From Pistricoccus aurantiacus (GTDB taxonomy: Bacteria; Pseudomonadota; Gammaproteobacteria; Pseudomonadales; Halomonadaceae), in assembly GCF_042682565.1 (NCBI RefSeq), contig NZ_JBHUIC010000011.1: DNA of 64,000 bases; one strand, 5' to 3'. The notes beneath the pieces were generated by a model that saw only the letters and a list, made by a program, of their open reading frames with translations, made no database searches and was not told where the DNA came from. Below are positions 1-10,882 of the stretch, piece after piece. The first letter of the stretch is position 1. The number at the start of each line of letters is the position of its first letter. Both the position numbers and the translations under genes were made by a program.

Positions 1-119
1 AACTCATCCGTCACTTCCCAGGAGTTTGCACCCATGAGGAAAATCCCGTACTGCTGAAAACGTCACCCCAGCGTGCACTAATCACTATTTACGGACAAGT
101 TCTAAGCAATCTTGTGTTT

Positions 120-1484
120 TCACTTTCCGATACAGAAGCTACCGAAAATCTCGCCCAACAAGTCATCCGCGCTGAATTCTCCGGTGATTTCCCCCAAGGC
201 CTGCTGAGCGTCCCGCAGATCTTCCGCGACGAGTTCTCCGGCGCCGGCGCCTTCGAGCTGGGCGGCGCCGTTTTCCAGCGCCTTAGCGGCCCGGTCAAGG
301 GCGTCGAGATGGCGCCGCCGGGCGGAGAAGCGTCCTTCCGTGGTGGCGCTGAATCCCATCACCGCTTTCAGGTGCTCCTTCAGGTTATCCACACCCTCCC
401 CTGTCTTGGCGGAAAGCCTGATCACCGGCGTGGCCGTGGATAAATCGATGCCCGGTGCTTCATGGCTGGTATCGATCTTGTTGCGTACCAGGGTCAGGCG
501 GGAAGGATCGGGGAGCCGCGCGACGAATTCCGGCCAGATATGCATGGGATCCGTGGCGTCGCTGGCGGCGGCGTCCATCAGCAATAATACCCGGTCCGCT
601 TTCTCGATTTCCGCCCAGGCCCGGGCGACGCCGATCCGTTCCACCGCGTCCGGGGTATCTCGCAGGCCGGCGGTATCGATCACGTGCAGCGGCATGCCGT
701 CCAGGTGGATATGCTCTCGCAGCACGTCCCGGGTAGTGCCGGCGACATCCGTGACAATGGCGGTATCCTGTTCGGTAAGCGCGTTGAGCAGGCTCGACTT
801 GCCCGCGTTGGGACGTCCGGCGATCACCACGCTCATGCCCTCGCGCATCAGCGCACCCTGAGCGGCGCTGATACGGACCTCGGCGAGAGTGTGGCGAATG
901 GTGGCGAGCCGCTCAGACACCTTGCCATCGGCGAGAAAATCGATCTCCTCTTCAGGAAAGTCGATGGCCGCCTCCACGTAGACCCGCAGTTCGATCAGCC
1001 GTTCGACCAGGTCTTGTACCCGCCGGGAGAACTCCCCTTGCAAGGAATGCAGGGCGTTTTCCGCCGCGGCTCTGGAACTGGCGTCGATCAGATCGGCGAT
1101 AGCTTCCGCCTGGGACAGGTCAAGCTTGTCATTGAGGAAGGCGCGTTCTGAAAACTCGCCGGGACGGGCCAGACGCGCGCCCAGCTGCACGCAGCGTTCC
1201 AGCAGCAGGTCCATGATGACCGGGCCGCCGTGACCCTGAAGCTCCAGCACGTCTTCCCCGGTGAAAGAATGCGGCGCCGGAAAATACAGGGCAATGCCCT
1301 CATCGATCGTGTCAGAGTCACTATGGAAAGGGGTATACAGCGCCTGACGTGGCTTGGGCAACATGCCCAGCACGCGAGTGGCGATATCCGCGCAGCCTGG
1401 TCCGGAGACGCGAACGATGCCCACGCCGCCGCGGCCCGGCGGGGTGGCGATGGCAGCGATGGTATCTTGAGTGTATAGACTCAT
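120..1484 (-). CDS. mnmE: tRNA uridine-5-carboxymethylaminomethyl modification GTPase MnmE
   Basis: MnmE works with MnmG to install the cmnm5 group on the wobble uridine of certain tRNAs in the cytoplasm. The 454-residue protein has the normal family length: an N-terminal folate-binding domain starting MSLYTQDTIAAIATPPGRGG, a helical domain, an inserted G domain with Walker A GRPNAGKSS near residue 225, switch motif DTAGLRD and NKID, and the diagnostic C-terminal CIGK whose cysteine is essential in the family. It is the last gene of the leftward rpmH-rnpA-yidC-mnmE run, 90 bases after yidC. The sequence left of it (1-119) holds no gene I can recognise. Confidence 0.97.
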   Translation of the reverse strand: MSLYTQDTIAAIATPPGRGGVGIVRVSGPGCADIATRVLGMLPKPRQALYTPFHSDSDTIDEGIALYFPAPHSFTGEDVLELQGHGGPVIMDLLLERCVQLGARLARPGEFSERAFLNDKLDLSQAEAIADLIDASSRAAAENALHSLQGEFSRRVQDLVERLIELRVYVEAAIDFPEEEIDFLADGKVSERLATIRHTLAEVRISAAQGALMREGMSVVIAGRPNAGKSSLLNALTEQDTAIVTDVAGTTRDVLREHIHLDGMPLHVIDTAGLRDTPDAVERIGVARAWAEIEKADRVLLLMDAAASDATDPMHIWPEFVARLPDPSRLTLVRNKIDTSHEAPGIDLSTATPVIRLSAKTGEGVDNLKEHLKAVMGFSATTEGRFSARRRHLDALDRAAKALENGAAQLEGAGAGELVAEDLRDAQQALGEITGEFSADDLLGEIFGSFCIGK

Positions 1485-1505
1485 GGTGCCTCCAGGAAAC
1501 GCCGA

Positions 1506-1525
1506 ACCCTCGCCTGGGCGAGGGT
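1506..1525 (-). other. Strong hairpin between yidC and mnmE
   Basis: The 90-base yidC-mnmE gap contains a near-perfect inverted repeat (ACCCTCGCC, TG loop, GGCGAGGGT). It lacks a following U run on the minus strand, so it is not a standard intrinsic terminator. It may be an mRNA processing or pausing element; the role is a guess. Confidence 0.4.
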
Positions 1526-1574
1526 CCGAGTCCTATCTTCGACGGGTCCGATACAACGGAATCATAACCGCCAG

Positions 1575-3278
1575 CTAGCGGGTTTTCATGCCCTTTCCGA
1601 CACTGGGATCTTTCTCGATATGTCGGGTGATAACCCATTGCTGAAGGATCGAGATGGTGTTGTTGACGATCCAGTAGATCACCAGGCCTGCCGGGAACCA
1701 CAGGAAGAAGAAGGTGAAGATGATCGGCAGCATCTTCATGATCTTGGCCTGGGTCGGGTCCGGGGGCGTCGGGTTGAGCAACTGCTGCACGAACATCGAG
1801 ATGCCCATCAGGATCGGCAGAATGAAATAAGGATCCTTCATCGACAGATCGTCGATCCACAGGATGAAGGGCGCGTGGCGCAGTTCCACGGATTCCAGCA
1901 GCATCCAGTAAAGCGCGATGAATACCGGCATCTGGATCAGAATCGGCAGACAGCCCCCCAGAGGATTGATCTTCTCCTTCTGGTAGAACTTCATCATCTC
2001 CTGGGACATCTTCTGACGATCGTCGCCGTACTGTTCCTTGAGCCGCTGCATTTCCGGACCGAGCTTGCGCATGCGCGCCATGGACTTGTAGGCCTTGGCG
2101 GAAAGCGGGAAGAGCACCAGCTTGACCACGATGGTCAGTACCACGATGGACCAGCCCCAGTTGCCGATCAGGTCATGGATCTTGTCCAGCAGCCAGAACA
2201 GGGGGTTGGCCAAGAACCACAGCCAGCCGAAATCGACGGTCAACTCCAGGTAGGGCGCGACGGCCTCGAGCTGCTCCTGTACCTTGGGACCCAGGTACAG
2301 GGTAGCGGTCAGAGTGGCATCGCTGTCGGCATCCACGCGCTGTACCGGGCCGGCGAAAGCGACCACGTTGCGGCCACGGCTGTCCGTAGTGGCATAGTAG
2401 AGATTCTGCTGATTCTGGGAGGGCGCCCAGGCGGACGTGAAATAGTGCTGAATGATGGCCACCCAGCCGCCTTCCACGTCTCGATTGTTGAACTTGCCTT
2501 CCTGAATGTCGTCGAATTTGATCTTTTCGTAATGATCCTCCGGTGAGGAGAAGGCCGCGCCCAGATAAGAGCGCATGCCAAGCCCTGAACCAGTGCTGGG
2601 ATCGGGGCTGTTATCGCGAGCCAGCTGGCCGACAAAGCGCGCCGTGACCGGCTGGTTGCCTTGATTGGCGAGCAGATACTGCACCTCGACCGCATAGCTG
2701 TCGCGTTCAAAGAGGAAGCGCTTGATGATATCGACGCCGTTGACAGTCGCCTTCAGATCCACGCTGAGGCTATCTTCGCCCTTGTTCAGCCGGTAGCGGG
2801 TCTTTTCCGGCGTGAAAACGATACGCCCCTCGTGCCCTTCAAGCTGCAGGCCGGATTTTGCCACGTAGCTGCGAGCCTGATTATTGGAAAGCAGTACGAA
2901 AGGATGTTCCGAGTCGTTGCTCATCTGGTGCTGAGGAAGCGCCGCGTAGACGACATCGCCCCCCCGGGGATCGATACGCAGATCCAGCACGTCGGTATTG
3001 ACGGCGATCAGATTGCGACCTTGCGAGTCCGCCGCTTCGCTGGCCAGGGCATCTCCGCCTGGGGCGGTCGCATTTCCCGCATTGCCGGGAACCGACAGGC
3101 CGGTCTCGTCGTCTGGAGCACCGCTGGACCTGGAGCCATTTTGATCAGCCGAGTCGCGAACGATAGAAGGCGCGTCCGGTTCAGGCGGGGCCTGACCATA
3201 ATCCTGATTCCACTGGACAACCAGCAGGTAGGCAAGTACCGCCAGCGGGATCAGTAGGAGGAGTCGTTTAACATCCAT
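1575..3278 (-). CDS. yidC: Membrane protein insertase YidC
   Basis: YidC inserts and folds inner-membrane proteins, alone or with SecYEG. The 567 residues match the gammaproteobacterial form: an N-terminal anchor starting MDVKRLLLLIPLAVLAYLLV, a large periplasmic domain (roughly 60-340), then the conserved hydrophobic core with FANPLFWLLDKIH, the cytoplasmic stretch AKAYKSMARMRKLGPEM, and transmembrane segments including QMPVFIALYWMLLESVELR. It ends in a basic tail. It lies 113 bases after rnpA and 90 bases before mnmE, the usual order except that yidD is missing between rnpA and yidC. Confidence 0.98.
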   Translation of the reverse strand: MDVKRLLLLIPLAVLAYLLVVQWNQDYGQAPPEPDAPSIVRDSADQNGSRSSGAPDDETGLSVPGNAGNATAPGGDALASEAADSQGRNLIAVNTDVLDLRIDPRGGDVVYAALPQHQMSNDSEHPFVLLSNNQARSYVAKSGLQLEGHEGRIVFTPEKTRYRLNKGEDSLSVDLKATVNGVDIIKRFLFERDSYAVEVQYLLANQGNQPVTARFVGQLARDNSPDPSTGSGLGMRSYLGAAFSSPEDHYEKIKFDDIQEGKFNNRDVEGGWVAIIQHYFTSAWAPSQNQQNLYYATTDSRGRNVVAFAGPVQRVDADSDATLTATLYLGPKVQEQLEAVAPYLELTVDFGWLWFLANPLFWLLDKIHDLIGNWGWSIVVLTIVVKLVLFPLSAKAYKSMARMRKLGPEMQRLKEQYGDDRQKMSQEMMKFYQKEKINPLGGCLPILIQMPVFIALYWMLLESVELRHAPFILWIDDLSMKDPYFILPILMGISMFVQQLLNPTPPDPTQAKIMKMLPIIFTFFFLWFPAGLVIYWIVNNTISILQQWVITRHIEKDPSVGKGMKTR

Positions 3279-3348
3279 GGAAATCCTGCCCGTTAAAGGG
3301 GTGAGCTGACTGACAGCAATATGGATTGTGGCTGCGAATACACGCGAA

Positions 3349-3367
3349 AGCCTGCCGGGGGCAGGCT
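3349..3367 (-). other. Hairpin in the rnpA-yidC gap
   Basis: AGCCTGCC and GGCAGGCT form an 8-bp stem with a 3-base loop in the short gap where yidD normally lies. There is no U tract, so a terminator is unlikely. An RNA-processing site is possible but unproven. Confidence 0.35.
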
Positions 3368-3391
3368 AACGGGATCGCTTTGGCAGTTCGA

Positions 3392-3769
3392 TCAAGACGT
3401 ACTTGCCAGCCGTTTCTGGCTATGACGCCTCAAGCGTTGCCACATGCTCTGTAACTGACGATGCAGCGTTGCATTATCCAACTCCGTGACACCGCGCTTG
3501 GCCAGCACCACGATATCAACGCTCGGCAAGCACCGCTGCCGCAAGCGGATGGACTCGCGCACCAGACGCTTCAATCGGTTGCGGTCCACGGCGCGGCGCG
3601 CATGCTTCTTGCTGAATACGAGGCCGACCCGGGGATGGCCCAATTCGTTGCTGATCGCAAGAGCCATCAGCCCTTCGCCATGTACCTTGAATTCCGCCCT
3701 ATCGAAGACCCGACGATAGTCTCTGGCATTCAATAGCCGCAGCGACGAAGGAAATCCCTGGTCGGACAC
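3392..3769 (-). CDS. rnpA: Ribonuclease P protein component
   Basis: RnpA is the basic protein subunit of RNase P, which trims the 5' leader of pre-tRNAs. At 125 residues it is normal in size. The signature region is present: RVGLVFSKKHARRAVDRNRLKRLVRES, containing the conserved RNxxKR motif near residues 60-70. It begins 13 bases downstream of the rpmH stop and is presumably co-transcribed with it. Its C-terminus (basic, ending ASTS) does not overlap a following yidD, unlike the arrangement in many relatives. Confidence 0.96.
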   Translation of the reverse strand: MSDQGFPSSLRLLNARDYRRVFDRAEFKVHGEGLMALAISNELGHPRVGLVFSKKHARRAVDRNRLKRLVRESIRLRQRCLPSVDIVVLAKRGVTELDNATLHRQLQSMWQRLRRHSQKRLASTS

Positions 3770-3782
3770 GCGCGATCCGCAA

Positions 3783-3917
3783 TCAAGCGCTCAGGCGCTT
3801 ACGACCCTTGGCACGACGACGCGCCAGAACGGCACGGCCATTCTTGGTGGCCATGCGGGCACGGAATCCGTGCACACGCTTGCGCTTGATAACGCTAGGC
3901 TGAAAAGTGCGTTTCAT
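3783..3917 (-). CDS. rpmH: 50S ribosomal protein L34
   Basis: This is the 44-residue L34, one of the smallest ribosomal proteins. The reverse-strand reading starts MKRTFQPSVIKRKRVHGFR and ends GRKRLSA before a TGA. The start is fixed by homology: the N-terminus MKRTFQPS is nearly invariant. It is the first gene of the leftward operon rpmH-rnpA-yidC-mnmE. It lies directly next to the origin, as in Pseudomonas and many other bacteria. Confidence 0.97.
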   Translation of the reverse strand: MKRTFQPSVIKRKRVHGFRARMATKNGRAVLARRRAKGRKRLSA

Positions 3918-4531
3918 GACGATTAATTCCCAAATAGTTGATTAGGCTTGATAAAGCTGGAAGAGACGGTCGGATATTTTACCCCGCCTTCCGCATGGCA
4001 GTCGGCAAAATCCGAAAGGTATTCGATTCAAGACCGGAAATTCTAGTGAATTCCTATCTCGGGTGCAATTTTTCTCGCGTCTATTTGCTCAAGGATTGAT
4101 CGAAACTGCCGGTCCAGCCAACAACGCCAGGTATTCAATTTGCTTGTTAATATATGGTTTTTACCTGACTGCCACTTGTACTGACATTGTCTATCCTTTG
4201 CACGATTGGGTCAGGTTAGCCAAACCTGCTGTTATCAATACTGGGGATAGTTTCTGTTGATAAGTAGGTTAATTATTTCATAATCAATAGCATACACAAA
4301 ACAAAAAACTGTTGAAAAGCCGTGAAAAAAGCTTGATAGCCGTCGTTAACTGGCACGTTTACGAGACTAATGCAGGGTTCAAGCCGTAAGCGTTTACGAG
4401 AGTCGAACCGTAGGCTTTCTGTCACTGGAAACAAGTTTTCCACAGCCGACAAGATCAGGTACCGCGTGTGGATAACCTGGGCTCGCAGCGATACACTAGG
4501 CAGCCATTTTTTATTTCAGGTGGAGCCTGCG
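3918..4531. other. oriC: Probable chromosomal replication origin (oriC)
   Basis: The 614-base gap between divergent rpmH and dnaA is far less GC-rich than its surroundings. A particularly AT-rich stretch (about 4260-4330) could be the unwinding element. Recognisable DnaA boxes are TGTTGATAA at 4255-4263 (one mismatch to the reverse consensus), TTTTCCACA at 4436-4444 (one mismatch) and a perfect TGTGGATAA at 4467-4475. Weaker candidates lie at 4232-4240 and 4242-4250. Only two GATC sites are visible. The gap must also hold the divergent rpmH and dnaA promoters. Placement matches the rpmH-dnaA origin of Pseudomonas. Confidence 0.82.
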
Positions 4532-6001
4532 TTGACCGTCGCTCTTTGGAAGCAATGTCTGGACTATCTACAGGACGAGCTGAACTCCCAGCAGTTCAAT
4601 ACCTGGATCCGTCCGCTACAGGCAGAACAGGGTGAATCTAACGAGCTCTGCCTGCTGGCGCCCAATCGCTTCGTGCGGGACTGGGTGAGCGATAAGTACG
4701 TAAAAAGAATCAACGAGTTGCTTCGCGATCTCGCGCCGGCGAAACCCCCCAAGCTGGTATTGTCCGTAGGCAGTCGGCGGGTCGCCCCGGCACCCTCGCC
4801 TCGGGACCTGGGTAACCCGGTATCCGCCAATCCCAAGCGCCCCAAGGCGCCAGTCGCTCCGGGCATCATCGGCTCTCGGGGTGAGCGCGCCGAGGACCAG
4901 GCAAGCGCGACACAAAGTGACGATAGCGCACGGCGGGGAAGCAACGAGCGTCAGGTGCAGGTCGAGGGTAGCCTCAAGCATCAGAGCGGGCTGAACCCCA
5001 ACTTCACCTTCGAGACCTTCGTGGAAGGCAAATCCAACCAGCTGGCCCGAGCGGCGTCTCGGCAGGTCTCGGAGAATCCTGGCGGCGCCTACAATCCGCT
5101 TTTTCTCTACGGTGGCGTCGGTCTGGGCAAGACCCACCTGATGCATGCGGTGGGAAATCAGTTGGCTATCCGCCGGGAAAACGCCACCGTGGTCTATCTG
5201 CACTCCGAGCGCTTCGTGGCGGATATGGTCAAGGCGCTGCAGCTCAACGCGATCAACGACTTCAAGCGCTTTTATCGCAGCGTGGATGCTCTGTTGATCG
5301 ACGATATCCAGTTCTTTGCCGGCAAGGAGCGCTCTCAGGAAGAGTTCTTCCATACCTTCAACGCGCTACTGGAAGGCGGCCAGCAGATGATCCTGACATC
5401 GGATCGATACCCCAAGGAAATCAATGGAGTAGAAGAACGGCTCAAGTCGCGCTTCGGCTGGGGTCTGACGGTTGCCATCGAGCCACCGGAGCTGGAGACC
5501 CGGGTGGCGATCCTGATGAAGAAGGCGGATCAGGCCAAGGTGGACCTGCCTCACGATGCGGCTTTCTTCATCGCGCAAAAGATCCGCTCCAACGTGCGCG
5601 AACTGGAAGGCGCGCTGAAGAAGGTCATCGCGGATTCTCACTTCATGGGCAAGCCCATCACCCAGGACTTCATCCGCGAATCCCTCAAGGATCTTCTCGC
5701 GCTGCAGGACAAGCAGGTGGGCGTCGACAATATTCAGCGCACCGTGGCGGAATACTACAAGATCAAGCTGACGGATCTGCTTTCCAAACGTCGTTCCCGC
5801 TCCGTGGCGCGTCCCCGCCAGGTAGCCATGGCCCTGGCCAAGGAATTGACCAACCACAGCCTGCCGGAGATAGGCGATGCCTTCGGTGGGCGCGACCATA
5901 CGACAGTGCTGCATGCCTGCCGTAAGGTTCAGGCGCTGAAGGAAGAAAGTGCCGATATCCGCGAGGACTACAAGAATCTGCTGCGTCTGTTGACCAGTTG
6001 A
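4532..6001 (+). CDS. dnaA: Chromosomal replication initiator DnaA
   Basis: DnaA binds the 9-bp boxes of oriC, oligomerises with ATP and melts the origin. I place the start at TTG 4532: AGGTGGAG lies 6 bases upstream, and the protein then begins TVALWKQCLDYLQDELN like other DnaA proteins. An open frame extends upstream to 4370 but covers the origin DNA itself. The 489-residue product has an N-terminal DnaB/DiaA-contact domain, a variable linker (about 95-155), the AAA+ core with Walker A GGVGLGKTHLMHA and Walker B LLIDDIQFF, and domain IV with the signature GGRDHTTVLHACRKV. dnaN follows 76 bases later. Confidence 0.96.
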   Translation: MTVALWKQCLDYLQDELNSQQFNTWIRPLQAEQGESNELCLLAPNRFVRDWVSDKYVKRINELLRDLAPAKPPKLVLSVGSRRVAPAPSPRDLGNPVSANPKRPKAPVAPGIIGSRGERAEDQASATQSDDSARRGSNERQVQVEGSLKHQSGLNPNFTFETFVEGKSNQLARAASRQVSENPGGAYNPLFLYGGVGLGKTHLMHAVGNQLAIRRENATVVYLHSERFVADMVKALQLNAINDFKRFYRSVDALLIDDIQFFAGKERSQEEFFHTFNALLEGGQQMILTSDRYPKEINGVEERLKSRFGWGLTVAIEPPELETRVAILMKKADQAKVDLPHDAAFFIAQKIRSNVRELEGALKKVIADSHFMGKPITQDFIRESLKDLLALQDKQVGVDNIQRTVAEYYKIKLTDLLSKRRSRSVARPRQVAMALAKELTNHSLPEIGDAFGGRDHTTVLHACRKVQALKEESADIREDYKNLLRLLTS

Positions 6002-6077
6002 ACGCCATTTCTGCTGGCTTATCCGTATTCTAGTACCAATTTTCTCATGATCTCCCCATTCAGCAAGAGCCGAATCC

Positions 6078-7181
6078 ATGAAATTTTCCATTTCTCGTGA
6101 AGCCCTGTTGCGTCCCTTGACCCTGGTTGCCGGGGTGGTCGAGCGCCGTCAGACCCTGCCGGTGCTGGCCAATGTGCTGATAGACGTTCAAGAAGAGCAG
6201 GTCGCCTTGACCGGCACCGATCTGGAAGTCGAATTAGTCGGACGCACGTCTCCTGCAAGCGTCGAGCAGATCGGCGCCACGACGGTACCGGCGCGCAAGC
6301 TGATGGAGATCTGCAAGTCCCTGCCGGAACAGGCGGAAATCCAGCTGGCGCTGGAGGAAGGCCGTGCCGTACTGCGCAGTGGGCGCTCGCGCTTCACGCT
6401 TTCGACCTTGCCCGCGACGGAATTCCCCAATATCGAGGAAAGCGCCGGCAATACGGAGGTGAGCCTGCCTCGCGGAACACTCAAGCGGCTGATCGATTCC
6501 ACCGCTTTCGCCATGGCTCAACAGGACGTGCGTTATTACCTGAACGGCATGCTGCTCGAACTGCGCTCGAACCTTGTGCGCACGGTAGCGACGGATGGGC
6601 ATCGCCTGGCGGTATGTTCCGGCCCGGCGGACATCGAGATGGAGCCGGCGCAGAAGCTGATCGTGCCGCGCAAGGGCATTCTGGAGCTGGTTCGTCTGCT
6701 GGACGACAGCGACGAGCCGGTGACCCTGTCCCTGGGCGCCAATCACCTGCGTGCTCACACCGGCAGCTTCACCTTTACCTCCAAGCTGGTAGATGGCAAG
6801 TTTCCGGACTACGAACGGGTGGTACCCCGGGGCGGCGACAAGGTGTTCATCGCCGAACGCACTCAGCTGCGTCAGGTGCTGTCACGTACCTCGATTCTGT
6901 CCAACGAAAAGTATCGTGGCGTGCGCCTGCTGCTCGAAGAAGGCAACCTTCGCGTTATGGCCAACAACCCGGAGCAGGAAGAAGCCGAAGAAAACGTTGC
7001 CGTGGAATACAGCGGCGCCAATCTGGAAATCGGCTTCAACGTGGGCTATCTGATCGATGCGCTGGGCGTGCTCGGGGAAGACAAGGTACAGGTGACACTG
7101 GCCGACCCCAACAGCAGTGCTCTCATGGAAGAGCCCGGCGGCGGCGATGCCATGTACGTGATCATGCCAATGCGGCTTTGA
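6078..7181 (+). CDS. dnaN: DNA polymerase III beta sliding clamp
   Basis: The beta clamp is a homodimeric ring that tethers Pol III and other factors to DNA. At 367 residues it matches the family (E. coli 366). It starts MKFSISREALLRPLTLVAGVV, carries three repeated clamp folds, and ends YVIMPMRL, the conserved C-terminus that forms part of the peptide-binding pocket. The 76-base gap after dnaA and the 15-base gap before recF suggest a dnaA-dnaN-recF-gyrB transcription unit. Confidence 0.98.
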   Translation: MKFSISREALLRPLTLVAGVVERRQTLPVLANVLIDVQEEQVALTGTDLEVELVGRTSPASVEQIGATTVPARKLMEICKSLPEQAEIQLALEEGRAVLRSGRSRFTLSTLPATEFPNIEESAGNTEVSLPRGTLKRLIDSTAFAMAQQDVRYYLNGMLLELRSNLVRTVATDGHRLAVCSGPADIEMEPAQKLIVPRKGILELVRLLDDSDEPVTLSLGANHLRAHTGSFTFTSKLVDGKFPDYERVVPRGGDKVFIAERTQLRQVLSRTSILSNEKYRGVRLLLEEGNLRVMANNPEQEEAEENVAVEYSGANLEIGFNVGYLIDALGVLGEDKVQVTLADPNSSALMEEPGGGDAMYVIMPMRL

Positions 7182-7196
7182 CGCTAGCTTCTCCTT

Positions 7197-8345
7197 GTGC
7201 CTTTAGATCGTCTCGTCATGCAGGGGCTGCGTAATCTCGCCGCCCTGGACATACGTCCCTCGCCGGGAATCAACCTGATTCTGGGCGCCAACGGCAGTGG
7301 CAAGACCAGCCTCCTGGAAGGAATCCATATACTGGGCCTGGGGCGTTCATTTCGTACCCATCGGCTGAAGCATGCCATTGCCTACGAGGCGGATAGCTTG
7401 ACGCTGCATGGGCGCGTGGCGGGAAATCCACCGATTCCTCTGGGCGTGCGGCGCGATCGCCAGGCGCAGGAGCTTGAAATGAGTCTGGCTGGGGAACGTA
7501 TCGCCCGCACCGCGAGCCTTGCGGAAGTCCTGCCTCTGCAGCTGATCAACCCGGATACCTTTCGCCTGCTGGAAGGCACGCCCAAAGCCCGACGAGAGTT
7601 TCTCGACTGGGGGGTGTTTCACGTGAAACACGGATTTTTCGATGTCTGGAAGCGTGTCCGGCAAGCGTTGAAACATCGGAACGCGCTGCTCAGACATGAT
7701 AGAATGGATCTTCGATCACTGGATATCTGGGACCGGGAATTCACCCACTGGAGCGAACGTCTCGACCGGCTGCGCGAAGACTATTTCGAAGCATTCATTC
7801 CTGTATTCGAGGAAACCTTGAGCGAGCTGCTCGACGAGCCAGGCCTGGAACTGCGCTATTCAAGGGGTTGGGATAAAGAACGGTCTCTGGCGGAAATACT
7901 TCAGCAGGGACGCGCCGGCGACAGGCAGATGGGGTTTACCCAGCAGGGTCCGCAGCGCGCGGATCTCCGCATACGGCTGCATCGGCGCCCCGCCGTCGAA
8001 ATATTATCTCGAGGTCAGCAGAAACTGGTGGTCAGCGCCTTGAAGCTTGCTCAGGGTCGGCTACTTGAGCGAACTACCGGGCGTACCTGTCTGTACTTGA
8101 TCGACGATTTGCCCGCCGAGCTCGACAACCAGCATCGCAAGCGGTTTTGTCGGTGGCTCGAGCGCATGAACTGTCAGGTGTTCGTGACCAGCGTCGAGCC
8201 GCAGGCGCTTGGTGGAATATGGCAGCTCGAGACACCGGTCATGATGTTTCACGTGAAACAAGGGCGAATCGAAGCGGGCAGCGCCCACCATGGCGCCGGT
8301 ACGAGCGCAATGACGTCGGATATGACGAACAGTAATACGGAGTAG
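7197..8345 (+). CDS. recF: DNA replication and repair protein RecF
   Basis: RecF is an SMC-like ATPase that loads RecA at gaps together with RecO and RecR. The start is GTG 7197 (MPLDRLVMQGLRNL). Walker A GANGSGKTSLLE lies near residues 29-40, the ABC signature LSRGQQKLVVSALKLAQ near 275, and Walker B CLYLIDDLPAELD near 300. At 382 residues it is somewhat longer than E. coli RecF (357), with a low-complexity tail. Two perfect parS sites are embedded in the gene (7615-7630 and 8245-8260), read as VFHVKH and MFHVKQ. gyrB follows after 3 bases. Confidence 0.96.
   Translation: MPLDRLVMQGLRNLAALDIRPSPGINLILGANGSGKTSLLEGIHILGLGRSFRTHRLKHAIAYEADSLTLHGRVAGNPPIPLGVRRDRQAQELEMSLAGERIARTASLAEVLPLQLINPDTFRLLEGTPKARREFLDWGVFHVKHGFFDVWKRVRQALKHRNALLRHDRMDLRSLDIWDREFTHWSERLDRLREDYFEAFIPVFEETLSELLDEPGLELRYSRGWDKERSLAEILQQGRAGDRQMGFTQQGPQRADLRIRLHRRPAVEILSRGQQKLVVSALKLAQGRLLERTTGRTCLYLIDDLPAELDNQHRKRFCRWLERMNCQVFVTSVEPQALGGIWQLETPVMMFHVKQGRIEAGSAHHGAGTSAMTSDMTNSNTE
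7615..7630. promoter_or_regulatory. parS: parS site 1 (within recF)
   Basis: Perfect 16-bp palindrome TGTTTCACGTGAAACA, the consensus bacterial ParB-binding site. It is inside recF and translated in frame as part of VFHVKH. Confidence 0.93.
8245..8260. promoter_or_regulatory. parS: parS site 2 (within recF)
   Basis: Second perfect TGTTTCACGTGAAACA copy, near the 3' end of recF. It is read in the same frame as site 1 (MFHVKQ). Confidence 0.93.
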
Positions 8346-8348
8346 TCA

Positions 8349-10769
<2,421 letters not shown>

Positions 10770-10785
10770 TGTTTCACGTGAAACA
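10770..10785. promoter_or_regulatory. parS: parS site 3 (immediately after gyrB)
   Basis: Perfect TGTTTCACGTGAAACA starting at the first base after the gyrB stop codon. Confidence 0.94.
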
Positions 10786-10818
10786 CTCTCGTCGTTGTCG
10801 AGAGAAGCTACATCACGT

Positions 10819-10854
10819 TGCCAGCCGGTTTTTGCCGGCTGGCATTTTTTATTT
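10819..10854 (+). terminator. Intrinsic terminator of the gyrB operon
   Basis: TGCCAGCCGG and CCGGCTGGCA form a perfect 10-bp stem with a 6-base loop, followed by TTTTTTATTT. This is a textbook rho-independent terminator on the plus strand, 50 bases after gyrB. Confidence 0.93.
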
Positions 10855-10882
10855 AGCCCGTCTGAATGTATTAAATTAAGCG

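Noticed and set aside
4370..4531. Upstream extension of dnaA by 54 codons
   Set aside because: It translates origin DNA including DnaA boxes, and homology begins only at TTG 4532, which has a good ribosome site.
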